A DNA stretch of 41,735 nt from CAYGZQ01 sp964354375 [NCBI: uncultured Planctomycetota bacterium] (GCA_964354375.1 CAYGZQ010000034.1:1-41735), one strand, 5' to 3'. Shown: positions 8,798-20,084, counted from the first letter of the stretch. Translations and numbers: made by a program. The notes: generated by a model from the sequence alone, not told the origin.

Positions 8798-9531
8798 TGG
8801 AGGACCCTCTCTTGACTACCGAGTTCCCTGCCGCTCCGAATGGACAACGCGGCGAGGAGCGGCAAGCGCGACAAGCTGGGCATCAGGGCCGCGAGGATGC
8901 CGACCGGGTCAAAGCGAATCTGCAACGCATTGCAGAGAGCCGGTTGCGTGAAGACGCTCCGGTGTCCGAGCTCGAGCGGTATGCCCTTGAGCTTAAGGGT
9001 CGCCTTACGCGCATCATTATTGAAGAGAGAAAGTTGAGGATGGAGAAGGTCCGATTGGCCCAGGAACTGGCTCGTATCAGGCAGCAGGTGCTGGACCTAA
9101 AGCGGGAGAGGCTTCAGAAGAGCACTTTGGCCGCTTCCTACCACGCTCGGATCGAGACTGCGAAAGGAGAGGCGGCGACGGGAGGGCCCTCGGAGGCTGA
9201 ACAGTTGAAGCGTCGAGCGACGGAGCTCGAACAGGACATAGACGCATTCAGCGAAACCCTGTCGATGCACCGGAGGGACAGGGATAGGGTGTTCAGGCTT
9301 CTGCAGAACGCTCAGTCGAATCTGCAGGATCTTCTCACTGAAAACGTGCTTTGGAGGATCGTGGCCATGGAATCGGGTGCCTCAGAGGAGCCGGGCCGCA
9401 GCGGAAAGTCAGGGGTGACCGCGGAATTGCTTGGGCGACTTCTGGTCCTTGAGAGGGAGGAGTCGCAGGTTGGCGGGATTATCAGTAGACTGTGCGAGAA
9501 TCTTCCGGATGAAAGTCCGGACGAACGGTGA
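8797..9531 (+). CDS. Coiled-coil protein, first of three
   Basis: No enzyme family is recognised. The 244-residue protein is mostly charged heptad-like helix (about 30-215, rich in E, R, K, L and Q), preceded by a short polar N-terminus. It has no signal peptide or membrane segment. The GTG start at 8797 overlaps the TAG stop of the Hsp70-SBD gene, and GGAG at 8799-8802 cannot serve this start, so coupling to upstream translation is likely. A later start is possible because the first 30 residues are low complexity. Two further coiled-coil genes follow. Confidence 0.72.
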   Translation: MEDPLLTTEFPAAPNGQRGEERQARQAGHQGREDADRVKANLQRIAESRLREDAPVSELERYALELKGRLTRIIIEERKLRMEKVRLAQELARIRQQVLDLKRERLQKSTLAASYHARIETAKGEAATGGPSEAEQLKRRATELEQDIDAFSETLSMHRRDRDRVFRLLQNAQSNLQDLLTENVLWRIVAMESGASEEPGRSGKSGVTAELLGRLLVLEREESQVGGIISRLCENLPDESPDER

Positions 9532-9559
9532 AATTTGCCGTGAAAACCGCCTGGAAATG

Positions 9560-9568
9560 TGCTATATT
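9560..9568 (+). promoter_or_regulatory. Extended -10 promoter candidate for coiled-coil gene 2
   Basis: TGCTATATT is a TGn-extended -10 with a 5/6 hexamer match, 32 bases before the ATG at 9601. The 69-base gap before that gene leaves room for an internal promoter. The -35 is poor. Confidence 0.42.
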
Positions 9569-9600
9569 CACACCCACGTGAATTGTTGGAGGTTTCCTGA

Positions 9601-10296
9601 ATGACGAACGATCGGGTGACTGAGCTCGAGAAAGAAGTCAGGGAGCTCAACCTGAAACTGGAGATTGAGCGGCAGAAGGTCCGCAAGCTCGAGCAGGAGA
9701 ATCAGAAGCTCAAGGACAAGCTTACGAGGCAGATGAGGAGCGGGGGGCCTCTGAAGGTGGCCGCGCCGCCTCTTGTGTCTGTGGTCGGGTCGAGCCCGGC
9801 TCCGGGAGACGAGCCTGGAATCGAAGGCGGGGTCACGAAAGAAGAGATCGACCAGCTTCGAGAGCGTCTCAGGCTGCTCACTCTTCAGAAGGACCAGAGC
9901 GAGCAGGAGAAGTGGGATCACTCGAAGGAGGTAATCGAGCAGAAGGAATCCCTGCAGCGTCTCAGGGTCAAGAAAATCAACATAAAGAAAGACATTGATG
10001 AGCTTAACGAGAGGCTTGATCGCAAGGAGAACCAGAACTTCAAATCTCGCCTTGAGATAACCGACCTTAAGAAGGAAGAAAGCAAGACGCGCACGATAGC
10101 GGACGAGGCGGAAGGCGAGCGGACGGCTCTTGAAACCAGGATCGAGAAGGTCGAAGAACAGATCGAGAAGGAGAAGGTCAAGCTGCGGGAAGAGAAATTC
10201 GCGCGTGACAAGGTTCAGTTCGCTCTCAATCGAGCGCTCAAGATAAAGGGCGAGTACGAATCGCATTTTCTCGCCAAGTGGACATACAACAAGTGA
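9601..10296 (+). CDS. Coiled-coil protein, second of three
   Basis: A 231-residue protein that is almost wholly coiled coil. There is a heptad segment at 5-45 (VTELEKEVRELNLKLEIE), a Pro/Gly-rich break near 46-78 and a long segment at about 80-215, with a non-helical end. No catalytic motif, signal peptide or membrane helix is visible. GGAGG at 9588-9592 supports the ATG at 9601. It lies 42 bases before the third coiled-coil gene. It may be a cytoplasmic scaffold, and the neighbouring Hsp70-SBD protein is a possible partner by context only. Confidence 0.75.
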   Translation: MTNDRVTELEKEVRELNLKLEIERQKVRKLEQENQKLKDKLTRQMRSGGPLKVAAPPLVSVVGSSPAPGDEPGIEGGVTKEEIDQLRERLRLLTLQKDQSEQEKWDHSKEVIEQKESLQRLRVKKINIKKDIDELNERLDRKENQNFKSRLEITDLKKEESKTRTIADEAEGERTALETRIEKVEEQIEKEKVKLREEKFARDKVQFALNRALKIKGEYESHFLAKWTYNK

Positions 10297-10338
10297 CCAT
10301 CAACCCGGGCCGCCGGACGCCCGGACGGGTGAATTCCA

Positions 10339-11007
10339 ATGGACCAACGTCAACTCGAAAAGGAACGGATACGCCTGACCCGTGAGATCGCCATGCTGGA
10401 GCAGCAGTTCACGGCGGCAACGAGGGGCAAAGAGGAGAAGGTCGAGGAGAACAAGCAGATCCGGGAAGAGATAACCAAGCTCGAGGAAGAGAACAAGGTC
10501 CTCGAAGAGGAGACCCGCAGGCTCGACGAGCAGATTGCCGAGCTCGACGGGGAGTTCAAGAATGCGCAGATTGACGCCGGTCGTCTCAGACGCGAGATCA
10601 AGGTCAATATCGAGCGCTCCGAGAACGAGAAGAAGCTGACTGCCGAACTTGTGTCCCAGATCGCCAAGCTCGAAAGAAACCTTGAGGCCCTGCGACGCGA
10701 TATCAAGGTCGAGATCGAGGACAGGCGAAGTCTTGAGGCCAGGCTCAGAAAGACCAACGCCCATATCGATACGATGAAACAGCACTGGGCCGCGGGCTTC
10801 GTTACCCGACAGCTCGAGAAGCAGGACTGGTACATCCGTCAGGAGGAGCCGGACCTTTCGTACGAAATAGGATCGACGGACGGCGAGTCTGCCAAGGGCG
10901 AAGAGCTGGAGATTCAGCCTTCCGCGGAACGGCCCGAAGGCATGCGGGAGGGTCCGACCGAGACCAGCGAGGACGAGGAAGGCGGAATCGATTTCACCGT
11001 CGGCTGA
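10339..11007 (+). CDS. Coiled-coil protein, third of three
   Basis: A 222-residue protein with a nearly continuous coiled coil from 2 to about 150 (LEEENKVLEEETRRLDEQIAEL and similar). A conserved-looking segment with Trp and Arg follows (QHWAAGFVTRQLEKQDWYIRQ), then an acidic disordered tail. No known enzymatic family fits. It ends the cluster and is followed 25 bases later by a strong terminator. Confidence 0.75.
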   Translation: MDQRQLEKERIRLTREIAMLEQQFTAATRGKEEKVEENKQIREEITKLEEENKVLEEETRRLDEQIAELDGEFKNAQIDAGRLRREIKVNIERSENEKKLTAELVSQIAKLERNLEALRRDIKVEIEDRRSLEARLRKTNAHIDTMKQHWAAGFVTRQLEKQDWYIRQEEPDLSYEIGSTDGESAKGEELEIQPSAERPEGMREGPTETSEDEEGGIDFTVG

Positions 11008-11032
11008 GCCCCTCTTGCAGATACGCGAACTG

Positions 11033-11058
11033 AATGGCGAGACATCGCCATTTTTTTT
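11033..11058 (+). terminator. Strong rho-independent terminator closing the coiled-coil cluster
   Basis: An 8-bp perfect stem AATGGCGA/TCGCCATT (11033-11040 with 11045-11052) with loop GACA runs into a T-tract to 11058. The T-run is on the plus strand, so it stops the rightward cluster rather than the convergent minus-strand gene that ends at 11080. Confidence 0.88.
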
Positions 11059-11079
11059 GTCCGTCGGGGACAGAACCGG

Positions 11080-12903
11080 TCAATTCTGGTCTGGGATTTC
11101 CGTCGAGAGGACTACATCGGGGCCGTCCTTGAGGAAGATCGCTTTCTGGACCGACTCTCGGATACTCTTCTTTGCGTCCTTGATGCTGAGCAAGACGCCT
11201 GGGTAGATCATTTTCTTCGCCTCGATTCGCCCCTCGGCGCATTGCGAGAGGCTCTGCTCCAGCATAGCTATGTTGGACGATATCTCCTCGATCTCATCGC
11301 TCAGCTGGGATGTGATCGTGGTGAGGACTTCGTAGAGCTGTTCGCGCCGCTCCGTCAGAGCCCCTTTCGCCCGCATCGCGTCCAGTGCGCCGACGTTTCT
11401 CGACGCCATTTCGTAGTCGTGCTTTTTCTTCGCGATTTCCTCGGCCAGGCTTGTGAGCCTGGTTCTGAGATGAGGGACCACGCCGACCTCGATCTCGGTC
11501 TTGACGGCCATCTCCGAGCCCAGGAAGCTCGCCCGGACAAGGTTGCCGGCCCTGGCGGACCCCCCGAAGATGCTCCCCTTTGTGTGTGTGGCCTCGATCA
11601 CGTCTATGGCCGATGTCTCGCTGTGAATCAAGGCCTCGTCGACTATGACTGAGCCGCCTGCGATGACCGTGCTTCTCTCTATGAACCGCGCGTAGATGTT
11701 GCGCCCGGCCTCGATCACACTCTTCCCCATCCCCTTGATGCCGCGCTTGAGGAAGATATTTCCGCCGGCCTTGAGGTCCGCGCCCTCCACTGTATCCTTG
11801 CACGTGATGTCGCCGGTGGCGATTATCGAAAACCCGGAATTCACGATGCCCTTGACAAGCACGTTGCCCTTGAAATCTATGTTGCCGGTCGAGAAATCGA
11901 CGTCTCCGACTATCATGATTTCTTCGACACTCACTTTGCCGTGGACAAGCTTGGGAGCGCCCGCGGATGTTGCGATGAGCAGGTTCGGATCATCCGGTGA
12001 GGCCCCGGTGTTTTTTCCCTTGGGCAGCGGGAGGTCGCGGCCGGCGGTGGCCCTCATGGGCTTGCCCAAGACATCCGTGCCTTCCTGTCCCGGAGTTGCA
12101 GAGGTTTTTCGTGCGAGCGGGGCGTTTATCTCGACATTCTCGAAGAGCCCCAGGTCGCGATAATCGGCAAAGTCGTCCTCCGAGATCCTGGGTCCGACGT
12201 TCGCGTGGTAGGCATCGAACATGTATTCGATCTTCGCGTCCGTTCCGTTCACCGGCTCCTGGGCGCTTGCGACGCGCTGCTTGATCGCGTCCCGATTGTT
12301 GCTGAGAACGGTCTGGACGCGGTTCTCATCGATACCGAAACGGACGCCGGCGGCATTGATCTTCCCCACGGCTTCCTGAAGTGTCAGCGTTTTGCCGCCC
12401 CAGGCGCGGTTGTACGACATGTGCGCGGTCTTACGGTCATCCGAGATCTCGATGTTCACTTCCGCATCCTTGCGCTCCGCGGCCTTGAACACCAGCGGCA
12501 TCCCCGATTTTCTCATCGAATCGAGGTTCCTGCGGATGACGTCGTTGAGTATCAGGTATTCCCCGCATCCCGCCTTCTTGATTTCCTCGACCACTTCGCT
12601 TTCCATGGTGGGACGACTCATGCCGGCAGGCGGATATAAATTGACTCGCGCTACCCCCTCGTACGGATCGATAGTCACCCAGCATGACCCGGGCAGCCTT
12701 GACGGAGGCAGAATCGCGGCCTCCAGCGCCGTATACATGCTCTCCCGCAGAGCCTGCTGTATACCCTCCGAGTTGAATATCTCGACTCCGGACTTCTGTA
12801 TCTCGGATGCAATCTCCTCATACGTTATCTGCTTTTCCCCGTATTCAAGCAGGGCAAGGTACAGCTTCCCCTTCGAAATATATAGTCTGAACCCTTTCAG
12901 CAT
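11080..12903 (-). CDS. FapA/DUF342 family polymer-forming-like protein
   Basis: A protein of about 607 residues with the FapA (DUF342) architecture. It has an N-terminal mixed domain, then a right-handed beta-helix-like core made of short glycine-rich turns, such as IMIVGDVDFSTGNIDFKGNVLVKGIV, GDITCKDTVEGADLKAGGNIFLKRGI and VIAGGSVIVDEALIHSE. A C-terminal coiled coil follows (about 500-570). FapA-type proteins are thought to be cytoplasmic scaffolds; no enzyme motif is present. The open frame reaches 12960, but the ATG at 12903 has GAGGA (plus-strand TCCTC at 12911-12915) eight bases upstream. It follows mtaB in the minus-strand run, with a 63-base gap. Confidence 0.88.
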   Translation of the reverse strand: MLKGFRLYISKGKLYLALLEYGEKQITYEEIASEIQKSGVEIFNSEGIQQALRESMYTALEAAILPPSRLPGSCWVTIDPYEGVARVNLYPPAGMSRPTMESEVVEEIKKAGCGEYLILNDVIRRNLDSMRKSGMPLVFKAAERKDAEVNIEISDDRKTAHMSYNRAWGGKTLTLQEAVGKINAAGVRFGIDENRVQTVLSNNRDAIKQRVASAQEPVNGTDAKIEYMFDAYHANVGPRISEDDFADYRDLGLFENVEINAPLARKTSATPGQEGTDVLGKPMRATAGRDLPLPKGKNTGASPDDPNLLIATSAGAPKLVHGKVSVEEIMIVGDVDFSTGNIDFKGNVLVKGIVNSGFSIIATGDITCKDTVEGADLKAGGNIFLKRGIKGMGKSVIEAGRNIYARFIERSTVIAGGSVIVDEALIHSETSAIDVIEATHTKGSIFGGSARAGNLVRASFLGSEMAVKTEIEVGVVPHLRTRLTSLAEEIAKKKHDYEMASRNVGALDAMRAKGALTERREQLYEVLTTITSQLSDEIEEISSNIAMLEQSLSQCAEGRIEAKKMIYPGVLLSIKDAKKSIRESVQKAIFLKDGPDVVLSTEIPDQN

Positions 12904-12966
12904 CTTGCCGTCCTCATGACGGGGTTGCCGGATTACAGCGACATTGCCACCAAAGGGCAAGCCTTG

Positions 12967-14283
12967 CTAGTCTTCCACCGGGCCAACGCTATTATTATCA
13001 ATTATGAGAGGGAGCAGGTTGCCAATGCGACTTTGTATATCTTTAGCTTCCGGACAGATGCGTATGAAGTTATCGCTGAGGGCGGTGACGCGCCCGGATC
13101 GGTAGGGAGGGGCCTCGATGAGAAACATGCGGGTTTTGCCGAGCTGCGACAGCCTGAACGCCCGGCGCCTGGCGGCGTCCAGCGCTTTCAGATCTCTCAT
13201 TCTCTTCTGGATGTCAGATCCCTGCGGACGTCCCGGCATCTCTGCGGCCCTGGTCCGGTCCCTGGGGGAAAAACTGAAAATATGGAGGTATGCGAAGGGA
13301 AGGCTATTAATGTAACTCAATGTATTTTGATGAGAACCAACATTTTCGCCCGGGAACCCGACCATCACGTCCGCGCCGATCGCGGCATCGGGCCGGACTC
13401 TCATCGCGGTCTCGACCAGGGTCGAGTAATCCCGCAGTGTGTGTCCTCGACCCATCGCGTCGAGAATCCCCTGGTCCCCCGATTGCAGGGGGAGGTGAAG
13501 ATGAGGGCAGATGCGGGGATTGGTCAAAATCCGCTCGATCAACGACGGATCGAGGTCCATGGGTTCGAGGGAGCTCAGCCTGATCCGCGAGTCCGTGTCG
13601 ATTTTCTCAAGCGCATTCAGGAGGTCCGAAAGGCTGAGCCCGAGATCGCGACCCCATCGCCCGAGATGTACTCCGGTCAGCACGATTTCCATGTACCCGG
13701 CATCGGAAAGACGCAGGATGTCGTCACGAACGGCCTGGAGCGTCCGAGAGCGTTCGGGTCCGCGTGCGCGCGGCACGATGCAGTAGGCGCATCCCCGGCT
13801 GCATCCGTCCTGGATTTTCAGGAAGGGCCTGGACTTGTGCCCCCGAAGCGGCGTAGATCCGCCGACCCCGTCCGTCCCGCCTGGAGGCCTTCGAGCCACA
13901 ATCCCTCCCGGAGATCCATGCAAAAATATGTAGTCTTCGATTCTGTCCCGCTCGCTCAATCCGATGACCAGATCTACCTCGGGCAGCGAAAGCCAGGCGG
14001 ATGGATCGATCTCGACCGCGCAGCCGGTCACGATGACGAGCGCATCGGGATTCGAGCGCTTCGCACGACGGATGAGTTTCCTTGAGTCGGCCTCGGCTTT
14101 GGCGGTGACGGCGCAGGTATTGACCACGATGATGTCGCACGGATCACGCTGGATATCGATTTCGACGGCATCCGGCGGAAGCCGGGAGATCATCCGGGAG
14201 GTGTCGGCCTGGTTCGCTCGGCAGCCGATGGTTACGAAACCGACTCTAGCGGGAGTCTTATTATTGGCAGAATCGTGGCTCAC
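12967..14283 (-). CDS. mtaB: MtaB-type tRNA t6A37 methylthiotransferase (radical SAM)
   Basis: The enzyme adds a methylthio group to t6A37 of tRNAs that read ANN codons. The UPF0004 N-terminal domain supplies cluster cysteines C21 (TIGCRANQAD), C57 (NTCAVT) and C88 (VTGCAV). The radical-SAM domain has CSRGCAYC (C161, C165, C168), then the MTTase motifs LTGVHLGRWG, HLHLPLQSG and GFPGE. A TRAM-like tail ends the protein. TIGCRANQ and NTCAVTAKAE are typical of the MtaB branch rather than MiaB or RimO. The 438-aa length is normal. Its start overlaps the stop of the upstream small membrane gene by four bases, so they are coupled. Confidence 0.93.
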   Translation of the reverse strand: MSHDSANNKTPARVGFVTIGCRANQADTSRMISRLPPDAVEIDIQRDPCDIIVVNTCAVTAKAEADSRKLIRRAKRSNPDALVIVTGCAVEIDPSAWLSLPEVDLVIGLSERDRIEDYIFLHGSPGGIVARRPPGGTDGVGGSTPLRGHKSRPFLKIQDGCSRGCAYCIVPRARGPERSRTLQAVRDDILRLSDAGYMEIVLTGVHLGRWGRDLGLSLSDLLNALEKIDTDSRIRLSSLEPMDLDPSLIERILTNPRICPHLHLPLQSGDQGILDAMGRGHTLRDYSTLVETAMRVRPDAAIGADVMVGFPGENVGSHQNTLSYINSLPFAYLHIFSFSPRDRTRAAEMPGRPQGSDIQKRMRDLKALDAARRRAFRLSQLGKTRMFLIEAPPYRSGRVTALSDNFIRICPEAKDIQSRIGNLLPLIIDNNSVGPVED

Positions 14284-14600
14284 TGGCGTCCATCCGTCAT
14301 TTTTCTTGAGTCCTCTCGCATCTGCCCCAGAAGGTCTTCGTGCTTGCGACTATATTCCTTTTCCGTGAGCCGTCCGGACTTGTAGTCGTTGTAGATGATC
14401 CGCTCCTTCTCGTAATAGGAGTGGCCCAGCTCGTGAAGATCCCGCTGCACACGCTTCAGGCGGAAATTCACCCAAACCCCAAGCACGATGAAACCCAGCA
14501 GAATCGCGAGGATCACGGGGATCGGTCCGCTGGTCAGCCATGGAGGGATGCCGCCGGATGTCCCGGAGGGAGACTGGATAATCTGCAGAAACGCGCACAT
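14280..14600 (-). CDS. Small single-pass membrane protein with SHOCT-like tail
   Basis: A 106-residue protein with one strong membrane helix near 26-45 (IPVILAILLGFIVLGVWVNF). A basic helical region follows, ending in a motif like the SHOCT short C-terminal domain (IIYNDYKSGRLTEKEYSRKHEDLLGQM). SHOCT-like tails occur on many small proteins and do not define a reaction. It is 3 bases downstream of the GT2 gene and overlaps mtaB by four bases, so all three are co-transcribed. Confidence 0.72.
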   Translation of the reverse strand: MCAFLQIIQSPSGTSGGIPPWLTSGPIPVILAILLGFIVLGVWVNFRLKRVQRDLHELGHSYYEKERIIYNDYKSGRLTEKEYSRKHEDLLGQMREDSRKMTDGRQ

Positions 14601-14603
14601 GAG

Positions 14604-15509
14604 TTACTTGCCCTTTTCAGAATGGGCCCGCCTGCTTCGAGCCTTTGCGGCCAGGACTTTCGCCCTGAGGTTCAGCGCGCACCATGCGAAGAGGCGGAGA
14701 AGCGACGGTCGGGGGGAGATATGCTTCGTCAGGTAAAGGTAAGCCGACTCGTGAAACCACTTGATCGCCGGAACGGGGTCCTTCGCCGCGCTCGATCCCG
14801 GCTTGTGGACCACGGAATTCCCGGGGAAGTAGACGGTCCTGTATCCGGCCTTCTTGGCCCGATAGCAGAGATCGGCATCCTCCCAATACATGAAGAAATC
14901 CTCGTCGAACCCGCCGATCGCGTTCCAGCAATCGCGGCGGACGATCATCAGGGTCCCTGCGACCCAGTCCACATCGTACGGCTCTGTTTTTTCGGGATCG
15001 ACCATGAGATTCCTTCCCGCGATCCCGCTCTTGCCCGCCATGCCGAGCTTCTGAGCGAGTTTCCCGAAAAACGTCGACCGTCCGACAAGCCCCGTTGACG
15101 CGCCGGGAAACCCGCGCGCCGACTGCTCGAGCGTCCCGTCAGGAGTGATTATCTTCAGACCTGTGATTCCGACGTCCGGATGATTCCCCATGTACTCAAT
15201 CGCGGGCGCGAAGCTTTCCTGCGTGATCTCGCAGTCGGAGTTGATGAGAATGAGCATTCGTCCGCCCGCGACCTCGCCGCCCCTGTTGTTGCCGCCCCCG
15301 AACCCGATGTTCTTTTCGAGGGGAAGAACCGTCACGTCGCGATGGCGCTCGCGGATAAACTCGACCGAGTTGTCGCAGCTCGAGTTGTCGACGACGATGA
15401 TGTCGTATGAAAGGGCAGGGGGGAATCGCCTGATCGAGGCAATGAGCCGGTCCACCAGATCCGGCGTCCGGTAGTTCACCGTGATGAAGCTGATATCGGA
15501 TTCAGACAT
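14604..15509 (-). CDS. GT2 glycosyltransferase, WbbL/rhamnosyltransferase-like
   Basis: A family 2 glycosyltransferase (GT-A fold) that would transfer a sugar from a nucleotide donor to a cell-surface glycan. Markers are the N-terminal SFITVNYRTPDLVDRLIASI, IIVVDNSS, the DxD-equivalent LINSDCEI, and the C-terminal WbbL-type block GGFDEDFFMYWEDADLCYRA. A short hydrophobic stretch follows near the end. The open frame extends to 15518, but that start is TTG; ATG at 15509 is preferred, although neither has a clear RBS. It heads a coupled minus-strand set with the small membrane gene and mtaB. Donor and acceptor cannot be told from sequence. Confidence 0.88.
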   Translation of the reverse strand: MSESDISFITVNYRTPDLVDRLIASIRRFPPALSYDIIVVDNSSCDNSVEFIRERHRDVTVLPLEKNIGFGGGNNRGGEVAGGRMLILINSDCEITQESFAPAIEYMGNHPDVGITGLKIITPDGTLEQSARGFPGASTGLVGRSTFFGKLAQKLGMAGKSGIAGRNLMVDPEKTEPYDVDWVAGTLMIVRRDCWNAIGGFDEDFFMYWEDADLCYRAKKAGYRTVYFPGNSVVHKPGSSAAKDPVPAIKWFHESAYLYLTKHISPRPSLLRLFAWCALNLRAKVLAAKARSRRAHSEKGK

Positions 15510-15540
15510 GAGTCGCAAGTGCAGCGCCGAAGAGGGAAGG

Positions 15541-16584
15541 TCAGTCTTCCCGCATGGCCCTGAATCTCAGCGCCCTGGAGAGGAAATCAATGTGATGGTC
15601 GAAGAGCTCGTCTTCGGTCGAGCAGAGAGCCCGCCTGTGACTCCACAAGTAGTCCACGCTGTCCATCTCGATCTGCGTGGTCGCCTGGGTCTGACCCAGA
15701 CCCGCGGCGTCCAGAGCATGGATCTGGCAGCACATCATTGTGAGGGCCGTGAGGAGTGACGGATATGAGCGAAGCGAGTAGGGGTAAAGCTCCATCATGT
15801 ACAGCCCGGACTCCTCGTCAAGGTACACTCGACCGTCCAGCGGCTCGACATGATTCACCGATGCTCCCTCGCTCGCCGCCACGAGTGCGCCCGTGTCTGC
15901 GTCGATGTAGTTCTGCCCATAGACAAACTTGACACGGTCCTTCGGCACGAAATCCCCCAGCGAGAACTCGCCTGCCAGTCCGAACCGCGAGAACATCATA
16001 TTGATGAGGTCGAATCTCTCGATGATACTCCCGCCCAGGGGAGGGAAACCGGTGAAGTCGCACTCCGCTCTGCGCCACTGGTAATCGGAGGAGTACTGCC
16101 ATTCGTAGCCGACTGGACGATGGTTGTAGGTCTTCCCGTTCTCGTCGGTATCCCATTCGCATTTCAGGACGTTAATCTCCTTGGCGCCTGAAAGCACCAT
16201 CCCGCTCTCGGAAAGCGTCAGGGTGAAGCGATGACGCTCATCGCCCTTCTGGATAAAGCCCAGGCACGCGGCTCGCTCGCTGTCCGGAACATCCAGGTAG
16301 CAGTCTTCTTTCGACGGATCGTTGTAGTGCGTGATATACACCAGAACCCCGTTTTCGAACGTGGCGGACATGATCCTGGCGAAATCGGGGAATGTCAGAG
16401 TAACACGTGTGCCGTTCTGTTCCACCTCGACAAGATTACCCGTCTGGGTCACCCAGGAGCCATCGATGGTGACAGAGGCCTGGTCTGGCTCGACAGTTGT
16501 GTTCGAGCCGCCTTCCTGCGACCACGCCCCCGTACCCGCGAGCAGGATTATCAGAATGATCGAATAGCCGATTTGTCTAGCCAT
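15541..16584 (-). CDS. Unknown exported protein
   Basis: I do not recognise this family. It has 347 residues with a signal peptide (about 1-22, ending GAWSQ/E), so it is probably periplasmic or surface exposed. There are scattered cysteines (for example EDCYLDVPDSERAACLGF, two adjacent Cys in MMCCQIH), which suggests disulphides. The first 120 residues look like a beta-sandwich with alternating hydrophobics. It stands between ligA and the GT2 gene on the minus strand with an 81-base gap from ligA, where an AT-rich TATTAT (plus-strand about 16622-16629) could be a -10. Confidence 0.7.
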   Translation of the reverse strand: MARQIGYSIILIILLAGTGAWSQEGGSNTTVEPDQASVTIDGSWVTQTGNLVEVEQNGTRVTLTFPDFARIMSATFENGVLVYITHYNDPSKEDCYLDVPDSERAACLGFIQKGDERHRFTLTLSESGMVLSGAKEINVLKCEWDTDENGKTYNHRPVGYEWQYSSDYQWRRAECDFTGFPPLGGSIIERFDLINMMFSRFGLAGEFSLGDFVPKDRVKFVYGQNYIDADTGALVAASEGASVNHVEPLDGRVYLDEESGLYMMELYPYSLRSYPSLLTALTMMCCQIHALDAAGLGQTQATTQIEMDSVDYLWSHRRALCSTEDELFDHHIDFLSRALRFRAMRED

Positions 16585-16665
16585 TGCGTCGTCTCTCGAT
16601 TCCCCGTCTCGTTAATCAGCCTTTATAATACTAGACAGACCACTCGGAAACCAGACCGGCGCGTG

Positions 16666-18750
<2,085 letters not shown>

Positions 18751-18780
18751 TTAGCATGTCCTGACCTCACGCCCCTTCCT

Positions 18781-18872
18781 CCCTCTCCACCTCACCCCCC
18801 TAGCCCCCCTCCCCATCCGCCGCGGCGGATGGGGAGGGGGGAAGGGGGGTGAGGTCTGAATTATGGAGAGGG
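18781..18872. repeat. Large GC-rich palindromic repeat between ligA and ruvB
   Basis: The centre is CCGCCG|CGGCGG between 18822 and 18823. A perfect inner palindrome of 19+19 bases covers 18804-18841. After a small asymmetric bulge (TAG against AA), the arms resume as ACCTCACCCCCC (18789-18800) with GGGGGGTGAGGT (18844-18855). Further out, CCCTCTCC (18781-18788) matches GGAGAGGG (18865-18872). There is no T-tract, so it is not a simple terminator. It looks like a dispersed REP/MITE-type intergenic element. Confidence 0.8.
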
Positions 18873-18934
18873 GGCCAGTGGGTGAGATCCCGTCCAAATG
18901 CAAGACCCTTCGATTTACTGTATCATTCGTCGCG

Positions 18935-19969
18935 ATGGCCGAGCGTATTATTCAGTCCAGGAAGCGCAAAGACGAGGTCGAGCTCCCATCGCTCAGGCCC
19001 AAACGGCTCGTCGATTATGTCGGGCAGACGCGAGTGAAGGATACTCTGTCGGTCGCTTTGCAAGCCGCAAGCGACAGGAAGGAGGCCCTGGATCATGTGC
19101 TTTTTTACGGGCCTCCCGGACTCGGCAAGACCACGCTCGCCCACATAATCGCCGTAGAGCTCGGCGTGAATCTGATCACATCGAGCGGTCCGACACTCGA
19201 AAAAGCCAAGGACCTTGCCGCCATCCTCACCAACCTCGGCCCGCGAGACGTGCTCTTCATCGACGAAATCCATCGCATGAATCGGACGGTGGAGGAGACC
19301 CTGTATCCTGCGATGGAGGATTTCGTGATCGATATCCTCATAGGCACCGGTCCCCACGCCAAGAGCATCCAGCTCAAGCTCGAAAATTTCACGCTCATCG
19401 GGGCGACCACGCGTGCGGGTCTTCTCACCGGGCCGCTCAGAGACCGGTTCGGAATCGTCCAGCATCTCGATTTTTACAGCGTCGACGAGCTGGAGACAAT
19501 TCTGAATCGATCGGCGAAGGTGCTCAAAGTCAGTCTGAGTCCCGACGGGGCGCTGGAGATAGCCAAGAGGGCCAGGGGCACGCCGAGGGTCGCAAACAGG
19601 GTTCTGAAGCGGGTGAGAGACTGGGCGCAGGTGAAGGGCGACGGGACCATCGACGGCAAGGTGGCCGTGTCGGCGTGCGACGGTCTGGGCGTAGATGAAA
19701 GAGGCCTCGACACGCTCGACCGTCGTTTTCTCAGCCTGATAGTCGAGTATTACGGCGGCGGTCCGGTGGGGATCGAAACGCTCGCCGCGACCCTGAACGA
19801 GGAGCGGGACACGATCACCGATGTAATGGAGCCGTACCTCCTCAAAATAGGCTTTCTGCAGCGAACGCCGCGCGGACGATGCGTCACGCGTCCCGCCTGC
19901 GAGCATCTCGGCGTGGAATACCCATTCGGAAGACCCGATGAGTGCCAGGCGGAGTTGTTCGAGGATTAG
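18935..19969 (+). CDS. ruvB: Holliday junction branch-migration ATPase RuvB
   Basis: RuvB forms the hexameric AAA+ motor that drives branch migration with RuvA. Counting from ATG 18935, Walker A GPPGLGKT is at 59-66, Walker B LFIDEIH at 107-113, sensor 1 LIGATTRAG at 154-162 and the GPLRDRFG arginine finger at 166-173. The C-terminal winged helix includes [11 protein letters not shown] and ends FLQRTPRGR. The 344-aa length is normal. The frame is open upstream to 18863, but that part is not RuvB-like. No ruvA or ruvC is adjacent. Confidence 0.98.
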   Translation: MAERIIQSRKRKDEVELPSLRPKRLVDYVGQTRVKDTLSVALQAASDRKEALDHVLFYGPPGLGKTTLAHIIAVELGVNLITSSGPTLEKAKDLAAILTNLGPRDVLFIDEIHRMNRTVEETLYPAMEDFVIDILIGTGPHAKSIQLKLENFTLIGATTRAGLLTGPLRDRFGIVQHLDFYSVDELETILNRSAKVLKVSLSPDGALEIAKRARGTPRVANRVLKRVRDWAQVKGDGTIDGKVAVSACDGLGVDERGLDTLDRRFLSLIVEYYGGGPVGIETLAATLNEERDTITDVMEPYLLKIGFLQRTPRGRCVTRPACEHLGVEYPFGRPDECQAELFED

Positions 19970-20084
19970 AAACCCTCCAGGGAAATCCGGAAATCGACTG
20001 GAACGCAGCTTTCAAGGCGCGCGCGAAAGGCCGATATAGGTTACTGTGGGCCTGATGAGAGAATGTGAAAAAATCCGCAAACTC

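Noticed and set aside
18863-18934. N-terminal extension of RuvB
   Set aside because: The 24 upstream codons lie partly in the palindromic repeat and are not part of RuvB, whose usual start is at [10 protein letters not shown].
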